Shown in pieces: positions 55,570 to 64,000 of a stretch of 64,000 nucleotides of DNA. Position numbers and translations under genes: made by a program. This DNA is from Ascarosepion bandense. Lineage: Eukaryota; Mollusca; Cephalopoda; Sepiida; Sepiidae. The first letter of the stretch is position 1. Each line of letters begins with the position of its first letter. Where the stretch lies: positions 1,736,001-1,800,000 of the forward strand of contig JBBBDQ010001028.1 in assembly GCA_037127315.1 (NCBI GenBank). The letters run 5' to 3'. The notes beneath the pieces are model-generated. The model was not told the origin of the DNA, ran no database searches, and saw nothing but the letters and a program-made list of their open reading frames with translations.

Positions 55570-56925
55570 AAGGAAATAAATTTAATAATAAACCTACAAA
55601 AAGAAATCGAATTAATATGTTTCCTATAGTCTATGACCTATGATATGACGTGGCTGGAGTTTGAAGATTCGTATTTTTATTCCGAAATCCCAGTCGAAAA
55701 AATATGTGTATGCGTGGCGGGGAGTGGGGACGATCTCGTCATAGTTTTTCTGCTTTGCGTGCTAGTTTGCTAAACAAGAATATATTAATTCCAACGCCCA
55801 CATTCCTAAAACCACACGCGAGGAACGAACTCTTAGTGAACGACTTGTGAGACAATCCCGTTAACCATAACATTACAAGTTTTAGTCATCTAATTAGTCA
55901 ACACTCATGATTTCATCTTTTATTAAATTTTCAGAATTTTGCATCAAACTTGTCACAACTGATAGTACAGCTACCTTATTTGGAGCGGGGAGACAAGTTG
56001 AATTTAGGGAATGTCTTTGCAATGTAATTTCGCAAAATTACAATGTAATTTCACAGGGTAAGTTAAGACTAAATAACAGAGCTTATTTGTATGGTAGTAA
56101 AGAAAATTTGATAAAAATAAAAAAAAATTACTGTTAGAGTTTTTGTAAAAAAACACCTCGAAAATGGAACATTTTCTTTCAGCTTTAAGAATTTCATACA
56201 AGAGATTGTGTACCTGTACATCAACCCATCCACTCAACCGCTTAACAACCAGGTCAAACTAGCAAATACCATTTATTATCTTTTAATTCTCTAATGTGAC
56301 CTTTCTAGTCTAATAATTGCTTCTTTGGGGCAGAATCTTACGTCGTTTTCCACTTCCTTTCGGTTTCTTCCTCTCAACTGTAGATTGACAATTTTAATAC
56401 CGCCTGATAACATGGAAATATTTCTTCAGCATATAAAAGCTTCAGGAGAATATGGGCGAATTTAATAAAGTCTCAAGATTGCATTTATTTTAAATCTCCA
56501 ACTGTACACATTCTGAAACCTGGATTCATGTCTTTCAGCTGGAATTTGAACTTGATTCGAAGATTTCATTTTCCGCACTTATTGTCAGGTCAACCTCGCA
56601 AATCCATTAACATCATTTATGCTTTTTTTTAAAAAAAATGACTGTTAAAAGTAGAGGAAGGAAAGTAGTTTGCTACGAACAGCACGGATTCTATCTTAAG
56701 AACTGAATTTAACTTCAGTAGTGTCTGTTCTATTCTTATCCTCTTGACGATATCTATATCTACCATCATTTTAATACACAGATCATTTAAATGATTCTCA
56801 ATCTGAAGTCTTATGACAATTTGGTTTGACAAAGTAGGATGAAAATGAAAACAGCAAGGCAATATCTAGACGCTGAAGTGATGTTTGTCCAGGCACGTGA
56901 AAATATATTGAACCAGAGTTTAAAT
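55570..56925. other. No gene seen
   Basis: AT-rich. The block 'aatgtaatttc' is repeated at 56021 and 56041. The 75-residue frames lack recognisable motifs. Confidence 0.5.
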
Positions 56926-56929
56926 AACA

Positions 56930-57175
56930 ATTCTTTAGAGAAAGTATATCTGTGAGATGTTTAGCATGATAGATTCTTTGGAGAAAGTTAGTCTACATTG
57001 CCAGATTAATTGGAGTAAAGCTTATCTGTCTTGACAGATTACTTATGGAAAGCGTGTCAACCTTACCAGATTCTGTGTAGAAAAGGAGTGTCTTCCTCGC
57101 TAGATTCCTTATGGGAAACATGTTTCCTTTGCCAACTTTAGGTAAGCTTTAGGGAGAAAACTTGTCTTCCTTGCT
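56930..57175 (+). repeat. Degenerate minisatellite, about 35-40 bp unit, six to seven copies
   Basis: Units start with AGATT (56971, 57003, 57038, 57069, 57102, 57176 and similar), then a 'tatggaaa'-like and a 'gtcttccttgc'-like block. The pattern is diverged but in register. Confidence 0.65.
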
Positions 57176-57547
57176 AGATTTTATCTTTGTAAAAAATATT
57201 TCTGCTATTCATATATATTAAAGTATTAATTTCCCATTATATTTATTACATCCATAATAACTTCATGATTTTACTTTAATGTCAAATTTCAGACTCATAA
57301 AAATGGATTAGCTTATTTTTTTTCTGAAGAGTGAACAATGTGAATCTATAGTGACGTGGAGCTTAGAAATTAAAATGGACAGCTGATTCACCCATGCCAA
57401 GAAGATTAATTAAGGATGATGACGACGAGGAAACACACGGGTAATTTTAACAAAACAAGATAAGGAATCTATTCACGAATTTACACATTTGAAGTAGTGT
57501 CAGTATCTTGTTTCAGTAAAATAAATCAGAATTCTTAAATTCCGTAG

Positions 57548-57605
57548 TTTTAACGTATAGTCATGAAGAGGAAATGTTTTAACGTATAGTCATGAAGAGG
57601 AAATG
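57548..57605 (+). repeat. Perfect 29-bp tandem duplication
   Basis: 57548-57576 and 57577-57605 are identical (starting TTTTAACGTATAGTC). Recent duplication. Confidence 0.95.
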
Positions 57606-57609
57606 TTCA

Positions 57610-58990
57610 TAGAACAAATTAAATGATCTGACGTAAAATAATGTTAAAAAATGTTTAAGACAAAAGTAAGAGAGTTCGTTGTTCACCGAAGGGAGATATG
57701 GTTTGCATAATGTTCAAAAGTAAATGAAAAGAAATACTTAGCTATCTTGGAGTGTTGATGAAAAATCTTTTGGCATACTTCGTGCAGGTTAAAGGCCATT
57801 ACCTTTTTTCTTCTTGACTCACGGCCAATTTCTTTGAAGGAAAGATTTTCATTGGTCAAAAAAAAAAAAAAAAAAAAAAAATTTCCTCAGCTCATCGGTT
57901 AATTTCTGTGAAAGGCAAAAATCTCAAGTAATCTGAAAGAGCGCCATTTTAGCTTAAGGCTTCTTGGTTCCATTTGTACCACTTAAAAATAAATTTAAAA
58001 AATAACTTTGAATCTCTGAAATTATTTTGAACCATCATCAACTTTAAAGAGAGCAATAATTTTACTGCCTACAATATCTCAAAACATTTTTCTAAATCGT
58101 ATGGTTGACTATTTCTATGAAGGACTTAATTTCTAGCCCAATCGTTAAGGCCATCAAGCTCTACATATTTCAGTGAAATTACTGAGAAATCAATTTTCAT
58201 GCGTTTCTTCATTCAACTTAAACGTCTCTCTTCATGAGCTTTAATTAAAAGTTGTAGTTTGGTTGCTTTCATGTCGTTAGTCAATGTTCTAAACATTCTT
58301 GTTTTCTGTTTACATTCGCAACACCAACTTCAAATATTTCCCTCCTAGCAGTGGCGTAGCTAGCGATTTTGATACGCCCCTCTCCAGAAGGAATATAATA
58401 TTACAATGCACATTAACACTTTAAAGTTACATATCTTAGCAAAATTGTCAAAATCTAAGTTGTCTCTGTATAAACATGGCAACATTTCTCAACCTCATCG
58501 TGCGCATAATAGACCTTAAGTAATTTTTATTAATTTCAGTGAGACTGACTGACGTCAATTGTCATTAATATCTATGTCAATTATATAAAGGACCAAAAAT
58601 GATGCCCTCGATGAATAACACCTCCATTAACTATACCACTGGATCCTAATCAGTTTAACTTTCTTGCTTTATTAACTCTTTAATTTATATCGACTATTTG
58701 TGACATCCTTGAAGTTATTTTTTGTTGTTTTAATCATTGTTCAACATTTTTCTTAATTTACAGAGTTGTATTCCTATCTTTATATTTTCTTACTTTTGAG
58801 ACACCAATTTTCTTATGAGTTTGATAATTCTTACATATATTTTCAATATGGCCCCTTCATGTAGGTGATATAAATATCAAATAAAAAAAAGAAAAATCCT
58901 TGAGAACCTTTGTCGATGTTTACATAAACTTACATTAAAAATACTTCCAAATACTATAAAAACCCCAAAAGTCTAAAAATTATACCTTAT
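57610..58990. other. No gene seen
   Basis: AT-rich, with an A run at 57860-57880. 'aggaccaaaaatgatgccct' near 58589 is unassigned. Confidence 0.5.
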
Positions 58991-58994
58991 TCTT

Positions 58995-59925
58995 TCATAC
59001 AAAGACAGGCGTCCCTCAACGCTCTATCCTAAGTCCTAAGTTTATCCCAAGGCTGTTTCTGATCTTCATCAATGATCTTCCTAATGTCATGACACCGCCA
59101 TTTATCAAAGTCTCCGTAGGCAATCTGCCAAGGCTGACAAAATAAACCTGGTTGCTGCTCTTGAAAAAGACGTCCAATCAGTGATCGACTGGAGTAGGAA
59201 ATGGCTCGTAAATTTTAATGCTTCCCAAACGAGACTGCTCTCCTTTAACCATCATAAAGAAACTTTCCTACCAGCCATCAGAATGAATGATGCTAGTCTC
59301 CAGGAAAGCAACTCATTTTCTCTCCTTGGCCTCACTTTTCAGCCGACATATAGTGGAACGACTACATCGACTACTGCTAGGAAGATTGAGTGGCCGTCTC
59401 CTGCTATTCATCTCGAGGTTCTCGACAAAATCCAAAGAACGATCTGCAATGTAATCAGTCCTGACTTAGCATCTCGACTTCAATCACTTTCTCACCGACG
59501 TCATGTTGCTTCCCTCAGTCTTTTCTACAAATATTTTCATGGAATCTGTTTTGATGAGCTTTTTGTTTCCTGCTATACCGACTACATGAATTTAAGCGTA
59601 CTACTAGATTGACATCTAGGTACTACTCTTCTACCGTTGAAATAGTTACATTTGGCCTCCTCTTCTACTCTACAGTTTCTTTTCTTGCACTTCCCGCCTG
59701 TGGAATTCCCTTTCATTTACTCGCTTCCTGATAGCTGCAATCTCAAAAAATTTAAATGCAACGTCAATTACCATCTATCTCTTTTAATCCTATCCATCCT
59801 TTCTTCAACACCCCATCTATCCAGTCTTTTCTCTCACTGTAACAGCCCCCCCCCCCGCGCACTAGTGGCGGTCTCGCCTTGATTGGCGGGGAGGGGGATG
59901 TGATCTAAGATCAAATTAATAAAAC
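58995..59925 (+). pseudogene. CR1/Jockey-like LINE, RT C-terminal half to 3' end
   Basis: 'LIFINDLPNVM' near 59060-59095 (motif before YADD, which is deleted near 59105), an open frame 59181-59612 with 'DWSRKWLVNFNASQTRLLSF', 'EVLDKIQRTICNVISPDLAS', 'LQSLSHRRHVASLSLFYKYF', then 'FLALPACGIPF'-like and 'NLKKFKCNVNYHL' near 59745-59785. The 3' UTR has 'cgcactagtggcggtctcgccttgattggcgggg', as at 22.95 kb. A deletion of about 80 residues lies near 59370, where 'WNDYIES' is followed directly by 'LEVLDKIQ'. Confidence 0.88.
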
Positions 59926-60087
59926 TGTATAGTAACTTGTTAGCTGTTAAAATATTCACCTTTCGGATCATCAGAGTGCAAGTGCACATCCAAAATGTTA
60001 AAGTTTGTCAACTGGAAAGTTGCCATATCGTTCTTAATTCAATCATGTTAAAAATGCTACCGATAGGTTAACACAAATTTTACAGTG

Positions 60088-60171
<84 letters not shown>

Positions 60172-60810
60172 AAAATAATTTTATTAAAATATAAATCATA
60201 GGTAAAAAGTTGGTTGTGAATGAAATCTAATTTTATAAAACTATGTACCATATAAAACCTTTTATTTATTTAATATTAACAGAAAAAAGAATTGTTTTAT
60301 AGCCATTTGTTAATAAAAATCTATACGTTTGAAGCTTATGAAAAACAATTATAATATAAATAAGTTTAAGATCCTCAAGCTATTTGAAGATTCTGTTTTT
60401 CACTTGTGCCATTATTACCGTTCATCATTGTAAGAATTAAACTTAAAGGAGGAAAAATGACTCAAATTTCAATTTCCAATTTTCTTTCCTCAACAGTTTT
60501 ACGCGTGTTGTGTTCTTGCTTCTTATTGATCGTCTTCTCGAAGGAATTTTCACCTCGAGACTTGTTGCACCTTTTCTGCTTGTCTGTATCTATCGTCCGC
60601 AACAGAACATTCTAAAAATGAATATGATTTTAGAGTTGTTTTAGTTTCAGTGTTAACTTTCAACTTGTTGACACAGAAGTCTTTATCATAGATTTTCTGT
60701 TTTTAATAGCATCCTTATAAAATTACTGACGTTTCTTCTGTTACTTGATGATCAATCTTTATTCTCAGTTTCATTGTACAATCGTTTAAACAACTCATTC
60801 AGTCAGTTAA
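59926..60810. other. No gene seen; (TA)n-(GA)n and weak hammerhead-like words
   Basis: (TA)n-(GA)n compound repeat at 60089-60168. On the minus strand CTGATGATCC at about 59974 is followed by GAAAGG, but stem I is lacking. Confidence 0.5.
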
Positions 60811-60955
60811 ATGCCCTACGGGATACACACTTGGGATATCATATCACGAAAGGTTACCATTACCTTCTGCGGTAGACAGATTGCAACCCAATCTGTCCTG
60901 TTATTTAACCCATAACTGGAGGGAAGAGACGGATTAATACCTTTTACGTATCATA
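60810..60955 (-). repeat. Dispersed repeat family of 17205, copy 2
   Basis: On the minus strand 'taatccgtctcttccctcca', 'gttatgggttaaataacagg', 'acagattgggttgcaatc' and 'gcattta(actgac)' follow the same order as 17210-17410, with the central hairpin segment replaced or deleted. Confidence 0.7.
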
Positions 60956-60959
60956 AATA

Positions 60960-62395
60960 TATTTAACCTTTAACGTGATTGTGTAACTTGGTTAAACTTA
61001 AAATTCAGTAATAAGTTTATGAAACTAGCTTATTTCAACAGAATGATGCAATCTTTTGAAGTATTGTTGTAAACATTACTACGCCCCTATGTTGCAATTG
61101 AACCACATTTTAAAGTCTACATCTGCAAAAGAAGGCGTTTCAAATTTGCGTGGTGTTAACTGACCTGAAAATACTGTGTACTGTTACCAAATGTTCCGAT
61201 TTTAGTTTTAAAGACTTTGCACCGACTTTTAATCTTTTAAATAACCTGTTACAAAATAAGTTAAAGCAGAAACTATTTAAGGCGAAGTTACTTTTATTGT
61301 AAACTTAAGATTTTTATTTCAAAATATTTGGAAATAATAGACGCTATAAGGAATTTTGGAATATTTTTCTTTACCATTTTTGAATGAATATATCAAGGAT
61401 TCTGAAAGTTTTCTCTAAGAAATTAATAATAAAAGTTTTTTTTTTCTGACTGAATATGGATGCTTTATTATATTCTAAGTCAGCGCTTTCTCTACAGCAG
61501 GGATCGTAAACTCGACGCAAAATGTCCATTACGGAAAGCGAACGATATATCTTCAGAAGTAGGATTATCAGGGTATTACCAATGTTCCCCACTGGTAATA
61601 CCCTGGCGACAGGCATGCTTCCCAACCAGAATGCCACGGACATATTAACCATGGAGAACAAGGGCTCACCAAATTAAATCTATTTAGTATTTTTGAAGGA
61701 CAAGAATTGTGAAAGTGGACGAAAGGAGAGGATGGGATAGGCAGACAAGGTTTCATACATCGTCTAGTCGTTCGTATTTAGTACGTCTTTTTAACAGAAT
61801 AAGCAAAATTTAATCGTAATTTGGAAAAAGAAACCACGATTGTCAAAGAGCGCAGCAAAAACGTGTCTTGCATCAGTTAATGAAAGGTATTAACTTTTTC
61901 GTCAAAATCGAGGTTTGCTATACCACTACTGCGAAAGTAGCTAAGTGGCCAGGGACAAATTTATTTAACTTATTCAATTTTGAGGAAAAAAACAAAACAA
62001 AAAAAAAACAAAAAAAAAAACAAAAAAAAAACAAAAACAAAAACAAAAACAAAACAAAAACAATGGGTCCTGGCGGGCCGCAGAAAGCTGCATGTTTGAA
62101 ACGCTTGGCCTACAGGTCAAACAATTTGAAGGAAAATTGTGCATGTTTTATTTTTACTAAAGAAAAAAAGCCAGAAAATCAATAAATAAATGAGAAGGGT
62201 TGATGGAAAAGTTTTGCAATGGGAAATAGGAAAGACTAGACATTTTCGACTAAGATAATAATGTGGATACCTATTTAATCAAATAGGTAAACCGGTAGGT
62301 AAATTCGTAAAATACAAAACGTTAGTTACCATTTTATAATAGCCGTTTATAATAAAGGATGAATATATTTAATCGAAGAGCCAAGTTTAACTTCC
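60960..62395. other. No gene seen
   Basis: A palindrome at 61568-61606 (arms CAGGGTATTACCA and complement) and an (AAAAC)n-like tract at 61988-62062. The 105-residue frame at 61868 is mostly the repeat. Confidence 0.55.
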
Positions 62396-62399
62396 GGTT

Positions 62400-62525
62400 C
62401 AATTCGCTGCATTCAGTCTACTTCAGACTGGCAACCAGTCTACTCCAGAAATAAATGTCAATTTATTGCGGGAAAATCTGCCTAGACGTATCACGTATTG
62501 CACTTAACTGCAATACGCGATACAT
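62400..62525 (+). repeat. Dispersed repeat family of 17205, copy 3
   Basis: 'ctggcaaccagtctactcca', 'tattgcgggaaaatctgcct' and 'gtatcacgtattgcacttaa' match the middle and end of the 17205 copy. The hairpin segment is shortened. Confidence 0.65.
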
Positions 62526-62784
62526 CTACAGAGAGGAAAGGGATTCAAACTCTAAAAGGTAAATCCGAAAAATGCCGATTTTCCACGCTTTCTCTGATGA
62601 AAATAGTTTAAACTTATGTAAAAAAAAAAAAAAAAGGTGAGAAATGAAAATAAGTTATGACACCTTAATAGATATATAGAAGAGTGCTATAATATACAAT
62701 GTGAGTTATGAAAATTATTCAGTGCATATATTTTGAAGTATTTCTTAATATATGTGAGAGTTTCTTCATTTGCTTGCGATCATT

Positions 62785-63235
62785 GCGATTAGTGATGTCG
62801 GCGTCGGCGTCTCAACGAAAAACTCTGAGCATTTCTGAACAGTTGGAGCTCATAGACAATGTCAAAATAAAGAAATGAGAGTAAAGGTTTACATAAATAT
62901 CCTATTCTATACACAAGTATTTGTACGCATTTGTATAAGCGTGTATGTTTGGAAAATATGTGCTTCTGAGTGAATAAAACAGTTTGAAAGATTAAAAAAA
63001 ATGTTCGAATAAATCTTATAGCACAATTTTTTCATACATGCTTAACTTTTTCAAACTTAATGAGGTTCAGAACTATATTCTTGTAAACCCGGATATAAGA
63101 GAGATTTTTTTATCGTTTCCCAAGTTAGAGTGTGTTAATGTATATAAATTAGACCCGAATATAAGAGACAATCGGATATCAGAGAGATTTTATCTGGGCC
63201 CGTCCTTCCTAAGAGAGTTTGTTTTGAGTGACAGT
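62785..63235 (+). pseudogene. Pogo/Tigger-type element remnant, internally deleted
   Basis: 'SASQRKTLSISEQLELIDNV' (about 62800-62862) resembles the start of the CENP-B/pogo-type HTH. About 200 bases later 'cccggatataagagag' and 'gatatcagagagattttatc' resemble the terminal noncoding region of pogo-type elements, ending near 'gagtgacagtg' (63228-63238). Most of the transposase is missing. The 69-residue frame at 63038 is translation of the noncoding end. Confidence 0.5.
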
Positions 63236-63269
63236 GTGATTTCGTAAATCAGTCAAACAGAGATCAGAG

Positions 63270-63272
<3 letters not shown>

Positions 63273-63317
<45 letters not shown>
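63273..63317. repeat. (GA)n microsatellite
   Basis: About 44 bases of GA between the pogo-like remnant and the terminal minisatellite. Confidence 0.95.
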
Positions 63318-63320
<3 letters not shown>

Positions 63321-63498
63321 GTTCAATGACTAATTGACTAGTTCAGAGACACAAATGGGTCCAGTCTGTAGGACACCCTACCTTATGATTTTGCTTTGTG
63401 TGTTTGAGAGTAGCGCTGCCCGCTTTTTTGCTGACTTTGCCATACATTTATTCATCGTACCACTTACCCACTGTCTCCATTGAATGGCACCTTCCACT

Positions 63499-64000
63499 CC
63501 ACTGCTCTGAGTCACTTCACTTAACACTGTTCTGCTGAGTCAGCACTTTCACTTTACCCACTGTTCTGCTGAGTCAGCACTTTCACTTTACCCACTGTTC
63601 TACTGAGCCTGCACTTTCACTTTACCCACTGTCTGCTGAGTCAGCACTTCACTACCCACTGTTCTGCTGAGTCAGCACTTTCACTCCTTTACCCACTGTT
63701 CTGCTGAGTCAGCACTTCTCACTTTACCTACTGTTCCTGCTGAGTCAGCACTTCTCTAATTTTCACCCACTGTTCTGCTGAGTCAGCACTTTCACTTTAC
63801 CCACTGTTCTGCTGAGTCAGCACTTTCACTTTACCCACTGTTCTGCTGAGTCAGCACTTTCACTTTACCCACTGTTCTGCTGAGTCAGCACTTCTTCACT
63901 TTACCCACTGTTCTGCTGAGTCAGCACTTTCACTTTACCCACTGTTCTGCTGAGTTTCCATTTTCACTTTACCCACTGTTCTGCTGAGTCAGCACTTTCA
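63499..64000 (+). repeat. 34-bp minisatellite carrying Maf-type palindromes
   Basis: Unit is close to ACCCACTGT, TCTGCTGAGTCAGCAC, TTTCACTTT. Fourteen units start about every 31-38 bases (mostly exactly 34) and the array continues past the window end. TGCTGAGTCAGCA occurs perfectly at 63533, 63567, 63634, 63665, 63702, 63738, 63776, 63810, 63844, 63878, 63914 and 63982; units at 63601 and 63948 are diverged. The 13-mer equals the known T-type Maf recognition element, TGCTGA(C/G)TCAGCA, with the AP-1 site TGAGTCA inside. Confidence 0.95.

Noticed and set aside
59940..59985. CTGATGATCCGAAAGG on the minus strand as a minimal hammerhead
   Set aside because: Stem II would be two pairs with a GAAA loop and no stem I partner was seen.
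63038..63247. 69-residue frame as a small gene
   Set aside because: The underlying DNA matches the noncoding end pattern of pogo-type elements better than a coding sequence.

Overview
This is an AT-rich animal (metazoan) genomic window with no host gene that I can recognise. It is a graveyard of transposable elements (TEs) separated by long microsatellites, mostly (TA)n, (CA)n and (GA)n. The mixture suggests a mollusc, most likely a cephalopod such as an octopus, but that is inference from remembered repeat style and not from a marker gene. The mixture is: Penelope-like elements (PLEs) of two lineages, an R2-type LINE with a restriction-like endonuclease, RTE-type LINEs with an APE-type endonuclease, a CR1/Jockey-like LINE family, mariner transposases, a Gypsy LTR element, tRNA-derived SINEs and many foldback elements. 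Every coding element is broken by frameshifts, stops, truncation or loss of catalytic residues.

Layout. 1-4.9 kb: foldback elements, microsatellites and a two-unit tandem repeat. 4.9-6.6 kb: R2-type LINE (minus). 7.3-8.5 kb: mariner (minus). 8.9-9.8, 13.9-15.3, 25.1-26.4 and 38.4-39.5 kb: four copies of one non-autonomous element with TAGGTACCTCCAC terminal inverted repeats. 9.9-11.3 kb: CR1/Jockey-like LINE pieces. 18.3-21.4 kb: two mariner relatives around a pogo-like MITE. 21.6-23.1 kb: a DDE transposase split by a LINE insertion. 28.1-32.5 kb: two PLEs of different lineages. 33.9-36.2 kb: Gypsy. 37.1-38.4 kb: a second PLE of the 29.4 kb lineage, inverted. 44.2-49.0 kb: RTE and CR1-like LINEs, three related SINE copies overall, and a PLE tail. 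49.7-53.3 kb: PLE and RTE tails and a ribozyme-bearing foldback. 58.9-59.9 kb: LINE. 62.8-63.2 kb: pogo-like remnant. 63.5-64.0 kb: a minisatellite that runs off the window end.

The most notable signal is a set of hammerhead-ribozyme (HHR) motifs: CUGANGA core, stem II, GAAA, short stem III, UH cleavage site, and a complementary stem I. The best are at 43406-43449 (-), 32892-32950 (+), 53176-53231 (-), 32399-32458 (+) and 46933-46973 (-). Degenerate pairs occur in the arms of foldbacks at 409-598, 741-1584, 2967-3235, 11455-11665 and 13278-13893. Their sequences differ but the architecture is the same. HHRs are known in PLE terminal repeats, so most of these are probably PLE ends. The one at 43406-43449 instead follows a tRNA-like SINE head, which is the least expected arrangement. 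The second stand-out is the terminal 34-bp minisatellite, in which 12 of 14 units carry a perfect 13-bp palindromic Maf-type site, TGCTGAGTCAGCA.
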